8,216 bases of DNA from assembly GCA_019746355.1 (NCBI GenBank), contig JAIESC010000110.1, forward strand, positions 1-8,216. The letters are read 5' to 3'. Both the position numbers and the translations under genes were made by a program. The notes beneath the pieces are model-generated. The model made no database searches, was not told the origin of the DNA, and saw only the letters and a program-made list of their open reading frames with translations. Positions 1 through 5,784 of this stretch are shown in pieces. Each line of letters opens with the position of its first letter. Position 1 is the first letter of the stretch. This DNA is from Xanthobacteraceae bacterium (GTDB lineage Bacteria > Pseudomonadota > Alphaproteobacteria > Rhizobiales > Xanthobacteraceae).

Positions 1-72
1 GCAGACTTCTCTTGCCTCGGGAATCATCCCGATCTTGAATCACGACTCACGTTCTATGAAAAGTAGGTACTA

Positions 73-120
73 GTAGCAGGGCAGCAGCGCGAAACCGAGC
101 CCCGCGCGCGCCGGGTTCTC
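73..120 (-). pseudogene. Remnant of a LysR-type regulator gene (C-terminal fragment)
   Basis: Read on the minus strand, these 16 codons give ENPARAGLGFALLPCY, followed by a stop (TAG). The intact LysR protein at 1420-2322 has EEAARAGLGLALLPCF at residues 226-241. I count 12 of 16 residues and 37 of 48 bases identical, including a 16-base exact run. This is the conserved ligand-domain segment of LysR regulators (ARAGLG.ALLP). The similarity is clear only here: the bases beyond the stop do not continue the family, and on the N-terminal side only a weak, frame-shifted trace (CCATCG near 146) remains. No start or DNA-binding domain is present, so it cannot encode a working regulator. The sequence left of it (1-72) holds nothing else I recognise. 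Confidence 0.65.
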
Positions 121-136
121 CACAACACACGCGATC

Positions 137-187
137 AAAATCACGATGGTTCGGCTATTTTTTCGAATGCAACGGGAGCGTGATTTT
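137..187. repeat. Inverted repeat upstream of the barrel gene
   Basis: AAAATCACG (137-145) and CGTGATTTT (179-187) are perfect 9-base inverted arms separated by 33 bases. The stretch is visibly more AT-rich than the rest of the window. It lies 76 bases before the start codon at 264, so it could be a regulator site, a 5' leader hairpin, or the edge of inserted DNA. No convincing -35/-10 pair was found with it. Confidence 0.4.
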
Positions 188-263
188 TCCGCTACACACG
201 GCTGTGCGCGATGTGCAAGCATGAGCGGGGCAGTCTGGAATCGGAAGTCTGGGGGAAGTCTTT

Positions 264-1307
264 ATGCGTCGCGCGTTAACGGGGCTGCTCGTTGGTGCAA
301 TGATCGCGTCCGCAAGTCCGGTTCTGGGTGCCGATGCCAGCCCCTGGTACGTCTCAGCCGACGGCATGTACCAGAGCGTGCCGCTGCCGAAATCGAGCCT
401 CGGCTGGCACAGCGTTCGTCCAGACGCGGACCTGACGGACTTCGCGCCGCTGCAAACCTTCGACCCTCGCATAGACGGCGCCGCCGGCCGTGCGGCCATT
501 GGATACGACGTTCCCAACTCGGCCTACCGCCTCGAATTGGGCGGCTCCTACGTGTCCGCCAGCGGAACGTCCTCGCAGACCGACGCGAGCCAGGGGCGCG
601 ATATTTGGAATCCCGTCCTGTTGAATGGATCTGTACCTATTACCGGCTTCAATTGCTTTCAATTTGGGTTCAGATGCACATTGGCTGGAGCGCTGCACAG
701 CAGCTATGAGTCCTGGCAGCTGTTCGGCAAGGCGGCGTATGACTTGAAAATCGACACGGCCACGCTCGCGCCCTCGGTGGCGGTGTTCGGCGGAAGCAGC
801 CGCGTCAACCAGACATTGTCCCAGACATTTGCGCAGCTTAACGCCGGAGGCGCGACGACCAGCACGGGCACCTATTCGGCGTCGACGCGCCAGCGATGGT
901 CCGATGTTGGAGCCCGGCTCGGATTGGATCTCGCCGCACCCATTCCGGCTACGCCGCTGACGATCACGATTTCCGGGTGGGCCGGGTTGGCGGCACGCCA
1001 TGTCCAACTCACCGCGTCCGACGTCAACTCCGATACGAGCACAGGAACCAACGCCAGCGCCATCTCGGGCAGCGACAGCAAGGCTGTTTTCCTCGCCAAC
1101 GTGGAGGGGCGGGTGGCTTACGCGTTCGCGCGCAACGTCACGGTTCGTATTTTCGGCGGCGCCAATTTCGACAGCAAGGTTCCCGGCATTTCGACGCCGG
1201 GTTATGCGGGCGGTTTGCTGACGGCGGTTACACCGATCCCGGCCCAGATCAGCTACTCCGCTGAGATCGCGGTCTATGGCGGCGCTGGATTCACGTGGCT
1301 GTTCTAG
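264..1307 (+). CDS. Outer-membrane beta-barrel protein, function unknown
   Basis: This 347-residue protein is probably exported and inserted in the outer membrane. Residues 1-23 form a signal peptide: MRR, a hydrophobic core, then a likely cut after VLGA. The mature part alternates polar and hydrophobic residues, is rich in Gly, Ser, Thr and Ala, and ends in ...GAGFTWLF. A C-terminal Phe is the usual recognition feature of barrel proteins. Segments around 87-98, 150-160, 213-222, 232-248, 276-302 and 328-347 look like amphipathic strands. Cys131 and Cys138 are the only cysteines and could form a disulfide in an outer loop. The ATG at 264 is chosen because GGGGGAAG (251-258) precedes it by five bases and the signal peptide starts there. 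Base composition is less GC-biased than in neighbouring genes, most clearly around 600-690. It could be a small porin or a surface antigen-like barrel; the sequence does not tell which. Confidence 0.75.
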   Translation: MRRALTGLLVGAMIASASPVLGADASPWYVSADGMYQSVPLPKSSLGWHSVRPDADLTDFAPLQTFDPRIDGAAGRAAIGYDVPNSAYRLELGGSYVSASGTSSQTDASQGRDIWNPVLLNGSVPITGFNCFQFGFRCTLAGALHSSYESWQLFGKAAYDLKIDTATLAPSVAVFGGSSRVNQTLSQTFAQLNAGGATTSTGTYSASTRQRWSDVGARLGLDLAAPIPATPLTITISGWAGLAARHVQLTASDVNSDTSTGTNASAISGSDSKAVFLANVEGRVAYAFARNVTVRIFGGANFDSKVPGISTPGYAGGLLTAVTPIPAQISYSAEIAVYGGAGFTWLF

Positions 1308-1331
1308 CGTCAGCGTTAAGGGCCGAGCGTC

Positions 1332-1385
1332 ATCTTCGCGAGCACGCCTGAGGTCCGGGCCTGACGGGCGGTGCTCGCCGCGCGG
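1332..1385 (+). pseudogene. Remnant of a glutathione S-transferase gene (C-terminal fragment)
   Basis: The 18 codons read IFASTPEVRA-stop-RAVLAAR. The intact GST of this window has IFAATPEVRAWRAALAAR at residues 176-193 (3567-3620). Identity is 43 of 54 bases, and most differences fall at third codon positions, the pattern of two genes that diverged while coding. The Trp186 codon TGG has become TGA here. Past the segment, a GTCCG that matches the intact gene at a one-base shift suggests a further frameshift. No N-terminal thioredoxin-fold half is present. The remnant ends shortly before the 3' end of the LysR gene and fills most of the gap between the barrel gene and LysR. Confidence 0.65.
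1338..1378. terminator. Hairpin between convergent genes, possible terminator
   Basis: GCGAGCAC (1338-1345) pairs perfectly with GTGCTCGC (1371-1378). The stem can extend with GCC/GGC across one bulge around a GC-rich loop. It lies between the convergent barrel and LysR genes, where a two-way terminator would be expected. There is no T-tract on either side, so it is not a classical intrinsic terminator. It also overlaps the GST remnant, so the pairing may be partly fortuitous. Confidence 0.3.
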
Positions 1386-1419
1386 GACGGGTCCGCCATG
1401 CGCTGCGCGGCAACTTCCG

Positions 1420-2322
1420 CTAATCCTTGAATCCCTCCAGCGCCGCCCGCTCGCGGGCGATGGCCTCGGCCATGAAATCAAGAAACACCCGGACCCGCGC
1501 CACCCGGCGCAGGTCGCGGTGGGTCAAAAGCCAGATCGGCGTCATCGCCTCCGCGATCGTGTCGCTCAGCCGGATCAGGCCAGGCGTCCGTTCGCCCTGA
1601 AAGCAGGGCAGCAGCGCAAGCCCCAGTCCCGCCCGCGCCGCCTCCTCGATCGCCAGCACCGAATTGCTGCGATGGACCACGCGCTCCGACGGGATGTGGG
1701 CCGCCACCCATTGCGCCGCGCCGATATGGGCGATGCTCTCGTCGAAGCCGATCCAGTCCAGCGTTTCGAAGCTCGCGCGCTTTCCCTTGATCCGCGCCGC
1801 GAGCGCCTTGGCGCCGTACACCGCGAATGCGGCCTCAGCGACCTTGCGCCCGACCAGCGTATCGCCCGGCTGTGACGCCGGCCGCAGCGCCACGTCGGCG
1901 TCGCGCCGGGTCAGCGTGAAGAACGCATTCGAGGTGATCACCTCGGTGACGATCTCGGGATGCGCGTCGCGGAATTCGCCGATCAGCGGTGCCAGAAATG
2001 GCGTGAGCGTGTCGGTAGTCGTGACGCGGACCACGCCGCTCGGCCGCAGGTCTTCGCCGGCCAGCCGCCGCTCCAGCAGTTCGATCTCGGCCAGCACGCG
2101 CGCCGCCGTGGCGATGGCGGTCTCGCCGGCCGGCGTCGGCGCATAGCCGTCGCGGGCGCGGTCGAACAGCCGCACGCCGAGCCGCTGCTCCATGCCGCCG
2201 AGCCGGCGGAACACGTTGGAATGATCGATGCCGAGCTTCCGCGACGCCGCCGAAAGCGAGCCGTTCTCGCCGATCGCCTGCAATAGTCGCAGGTCGTCGA
2301 CCGCGAAACCTACTTGCGACAT
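1420..2322 (-). CDS. LysR-family transcriptional regulator
   Basis: This 300-residue protein has normal LysR length. Residues 9-66 form the winged helix-turn-helix (LRLLQAIGENGSLSAASRKLG, then MEQRLGVRLFDR, then TPAGE). Residues 90-290 form the two-lobed ligand-binding domain, with RVTTTDTLTPFLAP at the start of the domain and the conserved ARAGLGLALLP at 229-239. The ATG at 2322 is preferred over the in-frame TTG at 2328: AAGGAA on the minus strand lies nine bases from the ATG but only three from the TTG. The gene is divergent from the DoxX gene with a short shared control region, the usual layout for a LysR regulator and its target. The inducer cannot be read from the sequence. Control of the DoxX and GST genes, plus autorepression, is inferred from position. 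Confidence 0.93.
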   Translation of the reverse strand: MSQVGFAVDDLRLLQAIGENGSLSAASRKLGIDHSNVFRRLGGMEQRLGVRLFDRARDGYAPTPAGETAIATAARVLAEIELLERRLAGEDLRPSGVVRVTTTDTLTPFLAPLIGEFRDAHPEIVTEVITSNAFFTLTRRDADVALRPASQPGDTLVGRKVAEAAFAVYGAKALAARIKGKRASFETLDWIGFDESIAHIGAAQWVAAHIPSERVVHRSNSVLAIEEAARAGLGLALLPCFQGERTPGLIRLSDTIAEAMTPIWLLTHRDLRRVARVRVFLDFMAEAIARERAALEGFKD

Positions 2323-2410
2323 TCGCAAAGTTTCCTTGCCATTTCGTCATCTGTCCTTGCGGAATGTACCAAGTCATGTTCGGAGCATCAAATCACAAGG
2401 AGTGACGACC
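2323..2410. promoter_or_regulatory. Divergent LysR/doxX control region with candidate operator
   Basis: This 88-base gap separates the start codons of the LysR and DoxX genes and must hold both promoters. At 2356-2373 it contains an imperfect palindrome, CTTG-N10-CAAG. LysR proteins bind interrupted dyads of about this size (T-N11-A type), although the spacing here is one base longer than the classical form. The DoxX Shine-Dalgarno sequence AAGGAG is at 2397-2402, eight bases before its ATG. I could not choose convincing -35/-10 pairs for either direction. Confidence 0.45.
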
Positions 2411-2878
2411 ATGACCTCTCTCAACGCCTCACTGACCGAAACCGACGCCAGGCTGGCCAACGGCGCTGCGACCATCCTTCGCATCGCGCTCGGCGTCATG
2501 TTCCTCAGCCACTCGCTGATCCTGAAGCTTTACGTGTTCACGCTCGCCGGCAACGCGGCGTTCTTCCAGAAGCTCGGCCTGCCGGCCTGGATGGGCTACG
2601 CGACGTTCTTCGCCGAAGCGATCGGCGGCGTGCTGCTTGTTCTCGGCGTGCAGACCCGCTGGGTCGCCGCTGCGCTGTTGCCGATCCTCCTCGGCGCGGT
2701 CTGGGCGCACTCCGGCAACGGCTGGATGTTCGGCTATCCCAACGGCGGCTGGGAGTATCCGCTCTACCTCGTGGTGCTCGCGATCGTGCAGATCATGCTC
2801 GGCGACGGCGCCTATGCGCTCTCCAAGAGCTGGGTGCCACTGATTCAAGGAAGCACGAAGCCCGTCTTCAATCACTGA
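2411..2878 (+). CDS. DoxX-family integral membrane protein
   Basis: This 155-residue protein has four predicted membrane helices, near 21-46, 62-80, 83-101 and 115-135, as in the DoxX family. Family marks include RIALGVMFLSHSLILKL in helix 1, the FF.KLGLP.W..Y segment before helix 2, FAEAIGGVLLVLGVQTRW spanning helix 2 and its end, and GGWEYPLYLVVLAIVQIMLGDGAYAL at the end. The ATG at 2411 follows AAGGAG at eight bases. DoxX relatives are linked to quinone or thiol redox balance and oxidative-stress resistance in some bacteria, but most members are uncharacterised. The gene is divergent from the LysR gene and lies 163 bases upstream of the GST gene in the same direction. A shared redox-stress role is inferred from this context only. 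Confidence 0.88.
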   Translation: MTSLNASLTETDARLANGAATILRIALGVMFLSHSLILKLYVFTLAGNAAFFQKLGLPAWMGYATFFAEAIGGVLLVLGVQTRWVAAALLPILLGAVWAHSGNGWMFGYPNGGWEYPLYLVVLAIVQIMLGDGAYALSKSWVPLIQGSTKPVFNH

Positions 2879-2895
2879 CCGCACGAGCGGTGCGC

Positions 2896-2994
2896 TCCCT
2901 CCCCGCTTGCGGGGGAGGGTTGGGGAGGGGGTGCGGCACGCACCGAATTCGCGGCTGCCCCCTCCCTGTCCCTCCCCCGCAAGCGGGGGAGGGG
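2896..2994. repeat. Palindromic intergenic repeat, CCTCCCC class
   Basis: The element is a long imperfect palindrome. The left half contains a hairpin with arms CCCTCCCCGC and GCGGGGGAGGG around a TT loop (2897-2919). The right half contains CCCTCCCCCGC and GCGGGGGAGGG around AA (2970-2993), a perfect 11-base stem. GGGAGGGGG-like and CCCCCTCCC-like segments inside the halves also pair, so the whole element can fold as one long stem. It lies between the DoxX and GST genes, where it could end or weaken read-through or stabilise the upstream mRNA. It is the same class as the element at 8044-8156. Confidence 0.85.
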
Positions 2995-3041
2995 ACGCTG
3001 TGGCGCCAGCGGCCTTCAACATCAACAGACAGGACCTCACC

Positions 3042-3770
3042 ATGCCTACTTACGAACTCGTCAGCCACCACCTCTGCCCCTACGTCCAGCGCGCCGCCAT
3101 CGTGCTCCTGGAAAAGGGCGTCCCCTTCAAGCGCACGCTGATCGACCTCGACAACAAGCCCGACTGGTTCAAGGCGATCTCGCCGCTCGGCAAGGTGCCG
3201 CTGCTCAGGGTCACGCTCGGCGACGGCGAAACCGTCGTGCTGTTCGAATCCTCGGTGATCTGCGAATACCTTGAGGAGACCCTGCCGAACCCGCTGCACC
3301 CGGCCGATCCGCTCACCCGCGCCCAGCACCGCGGCTGGATGGAGTTCGGCTCGGCGATCCTCGCCGACATCTGGGGCTATGAGACCGCGCAGGACGAGGC
3401 GACCGCCATGGCCAAGGCCGCGGCACTGAAGCTCAAGTTCGAGCGGGTCGAGCGGGCGCTGGGCGAGGGCCCGTTTTTCGCGGGCGAGCGGTTCTCGCTG
3501 GTGGATGCGGTGTTTGCACCGGTGTTCCGCTACTTCGACGTGTTCGACGCCCTGACCGACCACCGCATTTTCGCTGCCACCCCTGAGGTTCGAGCCTGGC
3601 GGGCGGCGCTTGCCGCGCGCTCGAGCGTCCGGGCCGCGGTCGACGCCGATTACACTGAACGTTTGCGCGATTTCCTCGACAAAAGGGCAGCCTGGATCGG
3701 CCGTTCCATCGCCGGAAGCGATGGCATTCAGCCGAAAAAGTCATATTTCCGGGCTGCCGCTGATAATTGA
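3042..3770 (+). CDS. Glutathione S-transferase family protein
   Basis: This 242-residue protein has normal cytosolic GST length. The N-terminal thioredoxin-like domain (about 1-82) has Cys12 in the motif CPYVQRA at the active-site position, the cis-Pro segment KVPLL with Pro53, and the glutathione gamma-glutamyl contact pair Glu69-Ser70 in LFESSVICEYLEE. The all-helical C-terminal domain (about 90-215) carries the N-capping box FSLVD at 151-155. A catalytic Cys rather than Ser or Tyr points to omega- or beta-like thiol-transferase or dehydroascorbate-reductase chemistry rather than simple conjugation. The ATG at 3042 has AGGA at 3031-3034 seven bases upstream. The protein runs about 30 residues past the usual last helix in a basic, apparently unstructured tail. 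It follows the DoxX gene, with a large palindrome between. A fragment of a related gene survives at 1332-1385. Confidence 0.9.
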   Translation: MPTYELVSHHLCPYVQRAAIVLLEKGVPFKRTLIDLDNKPDWFKAISPLGKVPLLRVTLGDGETVVLFESSVICEYLEETLPNPLHPADPLTRAQHRGWMEFGSAILADIWGYETAQDEATAMAKAAALKLKFERVERALGEGPFFAGERFSLVDAVFAPVFRYFDVFDALTDHRIFAATPEVRAWRAALAARSSVRAAVDADYTERLRDFLDKRAAWIGRSIAGSDGIQPKKSYFRAAADN

Positions 3771-3790
3771 GTTGGCAAGGTTTTTCGCCT

Positions 3791-3841
3791 AAAAGCTGGC
3801 GCGCCGGGACCTCCAGGGAGGGCCCGGCCACCAGCCTTTTT
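3791..3841 (+). terminator. Terminator-like hairpin directly upstream of the asd ribosome binding site
   Basis: The hairpin has three stacked stems: AAAAG/CTTTT with CTGG/CCAG (one bulged C), CCGGG/CCCGG, and CTCC/GGAG, followed by TTTTT at 3837-3841. It is the only strong stem followed by a T-run in the window, as expected for an intrinsic terminator of the GST gene. The T-run ends just two bases before the asd Shine-Dalgarno GGAG (3843-3846), so any transcript starting upstream must pass it to express asd. A weak promoter-like pair, TTGAGT (3767-3772) and TAAAAG (3790-3795) with a 17-base spacer, would start RNA inside the hairpin and disable the terminator. It is equally possible that the structure attenuates asd. 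Confidence 0.65.
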
Positions 3842-3852
3842 CGGAGAGTGTG

Positions 3853-4887
3853 ATGGGTTTCAAGGTCGCAGTGGTCGGCGCCACGGGAAACGTGGGCCGC
3901 GAGATGCTCAACATCCTGGAGGAGCGGCGCTTCCCCGCCGACGAGGTGATCGCGGTCGCCTCGCGCAAAAGCCAGGGCGTCGAGGTTTCGTTCGGCGACA
4001 AGATCCTCAAGTGCAAGGCGCTGGAGCACACCGACTTTTCCGACGTCGACATCTGCCTGATGTCGGCTGGCGGCAGCGTGTCGAAGGAGTGGTCGCCGAA
4101 GATCGGCGCGCAGGGCGCGGTCGTCATCGATAACTCCTCGGCCTGGCGCTACGACTCCGACATTCCGCTGATCGTGCCGGAGGTGAACGCCGACGCGGTC
4201 GCGGGCTTCCGCAAGAAGAACATCATCGCCAACCCGAACTGCTCGACCGCGCAGCTCGTCGTCGCGCTGAAGCCGCTGCACGACAAGGCTGTCATCAAGC
4301 GCGTCGTCGTCGCCACCTACCAGTCGGTGTCCGGCGCCGGCAAGGACGGGATGGACGAGCTCGACCGCCAGACCAAGGCGATCTACTCGCTGCAGGACAT
4401 CGAGACCAAGAAGTTTCCCAAGCGCATCGCCTTCAACCTGATCCCCCACATCGACGTGTTCATGGAGGACGGGTACACGAAGGAAGAGTGGAAGATGGTG
4501 GCCGAGACCAAGAAGATCCTCGACCCCAAGATCAAGCTCACCGCCACCTGCGTGCGCGTGCCGGTGTTCATCAGCCACTCCGAGGCGGTGAACATCGAGT
4601 TCGAGCAGCCGATCACGCCGGAGGAGGCGCAGGACATTCTCCGCAATGCGCCGGGCTGCATCGTCATCGACAAGCGCGAGCCCGGCGGTTACGTCACGCC
4701 GTATGAGGCCGCAGGCGAGGACGCGACCTACATCAGCCGCATCCGCGAGGACGCGACGGTGGAGAACGGCCTGTCGATGTGGGTGGTCTCCGACAACCTG
4801 CGCAAGGGCGCAGCGCTGAACGCCGTGCAGATCGCCGAGTGTTTGATCAATCGCAAGCTCATTCAGGCGAAGCAGAAGGCGGCGTAA
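3853..4887 (+). CDS. asd: Aspartate-semialdehyde dehydrogenase
   Basis: The enzyme reduces aspartyl phosphate to aspartate semialdehyde with NADPH, the branch point to lysine, diaminopimelate (cell wall), threonine and methionine. The 344-residue length is typical. Residues 5-15 (VAVVGATGNVG) are the nucleotide-binding loop. The nucleophile is Cys130 in NPNCSTAQLV, SVSGAGKDG (158-166) lies near the active site, and CVRVPVFISHSE carries substrate-binding Arg235 and catalytic His242. The ATG at 3853 is chosen over an overlapping GTG at 3850: GGAG at 3843-3846 lies six bases from the ATG but only three from the GTG. The gene stands alone, between the GST gene and a metal transporter, with no visible link in function to either. 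No truncation or missing residue is seen. Confidence 0.97.
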   Translation: MGFKVAVVGATGNVGREMLNILEERRFPADEVIAVASRKSQGVEVSFGDKILKCKALEHTDFSDVDICLMSAGGSVSKEWSPKIGAQGAVVIDNSSAWRYDSDIPLIVPEVNADAVAGFRKKNIIANPNCSTAQLVVALKPLHDKAVIKRVVVATYQSVSGAGKDGMDELDRQTKAIYSLQDIETKKFPKRIAFNLIPHIDVFMEDGYTKEEWKMVAETKKILDPKIKLTATCVRVPVFISHSEAVNIEFEQPITPEEAQDILRNAPGCIVIDKREPGGYVTPYEAAGEDATYISRIREDATVENGLSMWVVSDNLRKGAALNAVQIAECLINRKLIQAKQKAA

Positions 4888-4926
4888 GTTTTTCGCTAAC
4901 CTCCGCGTTTTCCCGGCAGCCACACC

Positions 4927-5054
4927 CACCGCCGTCATGCCCCGGCTTGACCGGGGCATCCATACGTCAGCGCGGCATGCGCGGCCTTACATAGAACTTC
5001 CGTCGTCGCACCGTTTCATGGATCGCCCGGTCAAGCCGGGCGATGACGGCGGTG
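4927..5054. repeat. Palindromic intergenic repeat, GTCAT...ATCCA class
   Basis: The arms at 4927-4963 and 5018-5054 are 37 bases each and match as inverted copies at 33 positions, with a 54-base centre. Each arm carries its own perfect hairpin: ATGCCCCGG/CCGGGGCAT at 4937-4959 and ATCGCCCGG/CCGGGCGAT at 5022-5044. The four mismatches between the arms are exactly two GC-to-CG swaps in each arm that keep each local hairpin paired. The element fills most of the 241-base gap between asd and the transporter gene. I see no other feature in that gap. Confidence 0.88.
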
Positions 5055-5128
5055 CACGTCGCTCTGTCGCAGATGAGTGGGCGGCGGTGTAATTGTGTAA
5101 CGCCGCCCTTCGCACCTACATCCGGTTC

Positions 5129-5767
5129 ATGAGCGCGAGCTGCTGCAGCCACGGCCACCACCACGACATCAACCGGAATAATCCCGGCTATCGCCGCGTG
5201 CTCTGGGCGGTGCTGGCGATCAACGCCACCATGTTCCTCGTCGAGGTTGCGGCCGGCGTCGCCGCCGGCTCCGCCTCGCTGCAGGCCGACGCGCTCGACT
5301 TCCTCGGCGATGCCGCCAACTACGCCATCAGCCTGTTCGTCATCGGCATGGCGCTGCGCTATCGCGCCATGGCGGCGCTGGGCAAAGGCATCAGCATGGG
5401 CGTGTTCGGCCTGTGGGTCTTCGGCGTCGTGCTCTGGCACCTCGCGCACGGCACGCTGCCGAGCGCGGTCACCATGGGCGCGATCGGCGTCGCGGCCTTC
5501 GCCGCCAATGCCGCGTCGTTTGCGCTGCTGTGGGCCTATCGCGCCGGCGACTCCAACATGCGCTCGGCCTGGATCTGCACCCGCAACGACGCGATCGGCA
5601 ATCTCGCGGTGCTCGCCGCCGCGTTAGGCGTGTTCGGCACCGGCTCCGGCTGGCCGGACCTGGCCGTGGCCGCGATCATGGCGGGCCTCGCCTTGCAGGG
5701 CGCCTTCATCGTCATCCGCCAATCCATCGGCGAGATGCGGCAGCCGGTCAGGGTTCCGGCGGAATAA
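5129..5767 (+). CDS. Cation diffusion facilitator-type metal transporter (short form)
   Basis: This 212-residue membrane protein has six predicted helices, near 25-45, 52-75, 88-107, 116-137, 150-170 and 175-195. It is probably an inner-membrane exporter of a divalent metal (Zn, Co or Cd type). The N-terminus MSASCCSHGHHHD is rich in Cys and His, a likely metal-sensing or loading tail. Helix 2 has D57-F-L-G-D61, matching the DxxxD metal site. The matching helix 5 site reads C150-T-R-N-D154, where His is more usual than Cys. The protein stops after helix 6 and lacks the cytoplasmic C-terminal dimer domain of full-length (about 300-residue) members. The ATG at 5129 is chosen because the Cys/His tail starts there. 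An in-frame TTG at 5093 would add 12 residues. Neither start has a clear Shine-Dalgarno sequence. Metal specificity is not readable. Confidence 0.85.
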   Translation: MSASCCSHGHHHDINRNNPGYRRVLWAVLAINATMFLVEVAAGVAAGSASLQADALDFLGDAANYAISLFVIGMALRYRAMAALGKGISMGVFGLWVFGVVLWHLAHGTLPSAVTMGAIGVAAFAANAASFALLWAYRAGDSNMRSAWICTRNDAIGNLAVLAAALGVFGTGSGWPDLAVAAIMAGLALQGAFIVIRQSIGEMRQPVRVPAE

Positions 5768-5784
5768 CGTTCTCCGCGCATATC

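Noticed and set aside
35..60. Possible promoter TTGAAT ... TATGAA for the barrel gene
   Set aside because: The spacer is only 14 bases and the pair lies more than 200 bases from the start codon, beyond the LysR remnant.
2323..2328. TTG start for the LysR gene, six bases upstream of the ATG
   Set aside because: AAGGAA would be only three bases from the TTG but nine from the ATG at 2322, so the ATG fits better.
3850..3852. GTG start for asd, directly before the ATG
   Set aside because: It leaves only three bases to the Shine-Dalgarno GGAG, and MGFKVAVVGATG matches the usual beginning of the family.
3433..4959. Long minus-strand open frame (508 codons) opposite the GST and asd genes
   Set aside because: It is opposite two well-recognised genes, is very rich in Arg, Val, Asp and His as expected of antisense frames in GC-rich DNA, and resembles no family.
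5093..5128. Twelve-residue N-terminal extension of the transporter from a TTG
   Set aside because: There is no Shine-Dalgarno sequence, the codons follow directly after an in-frame TAA, and the Cys/His-rich tail begins naturally at the ATG at 5129.
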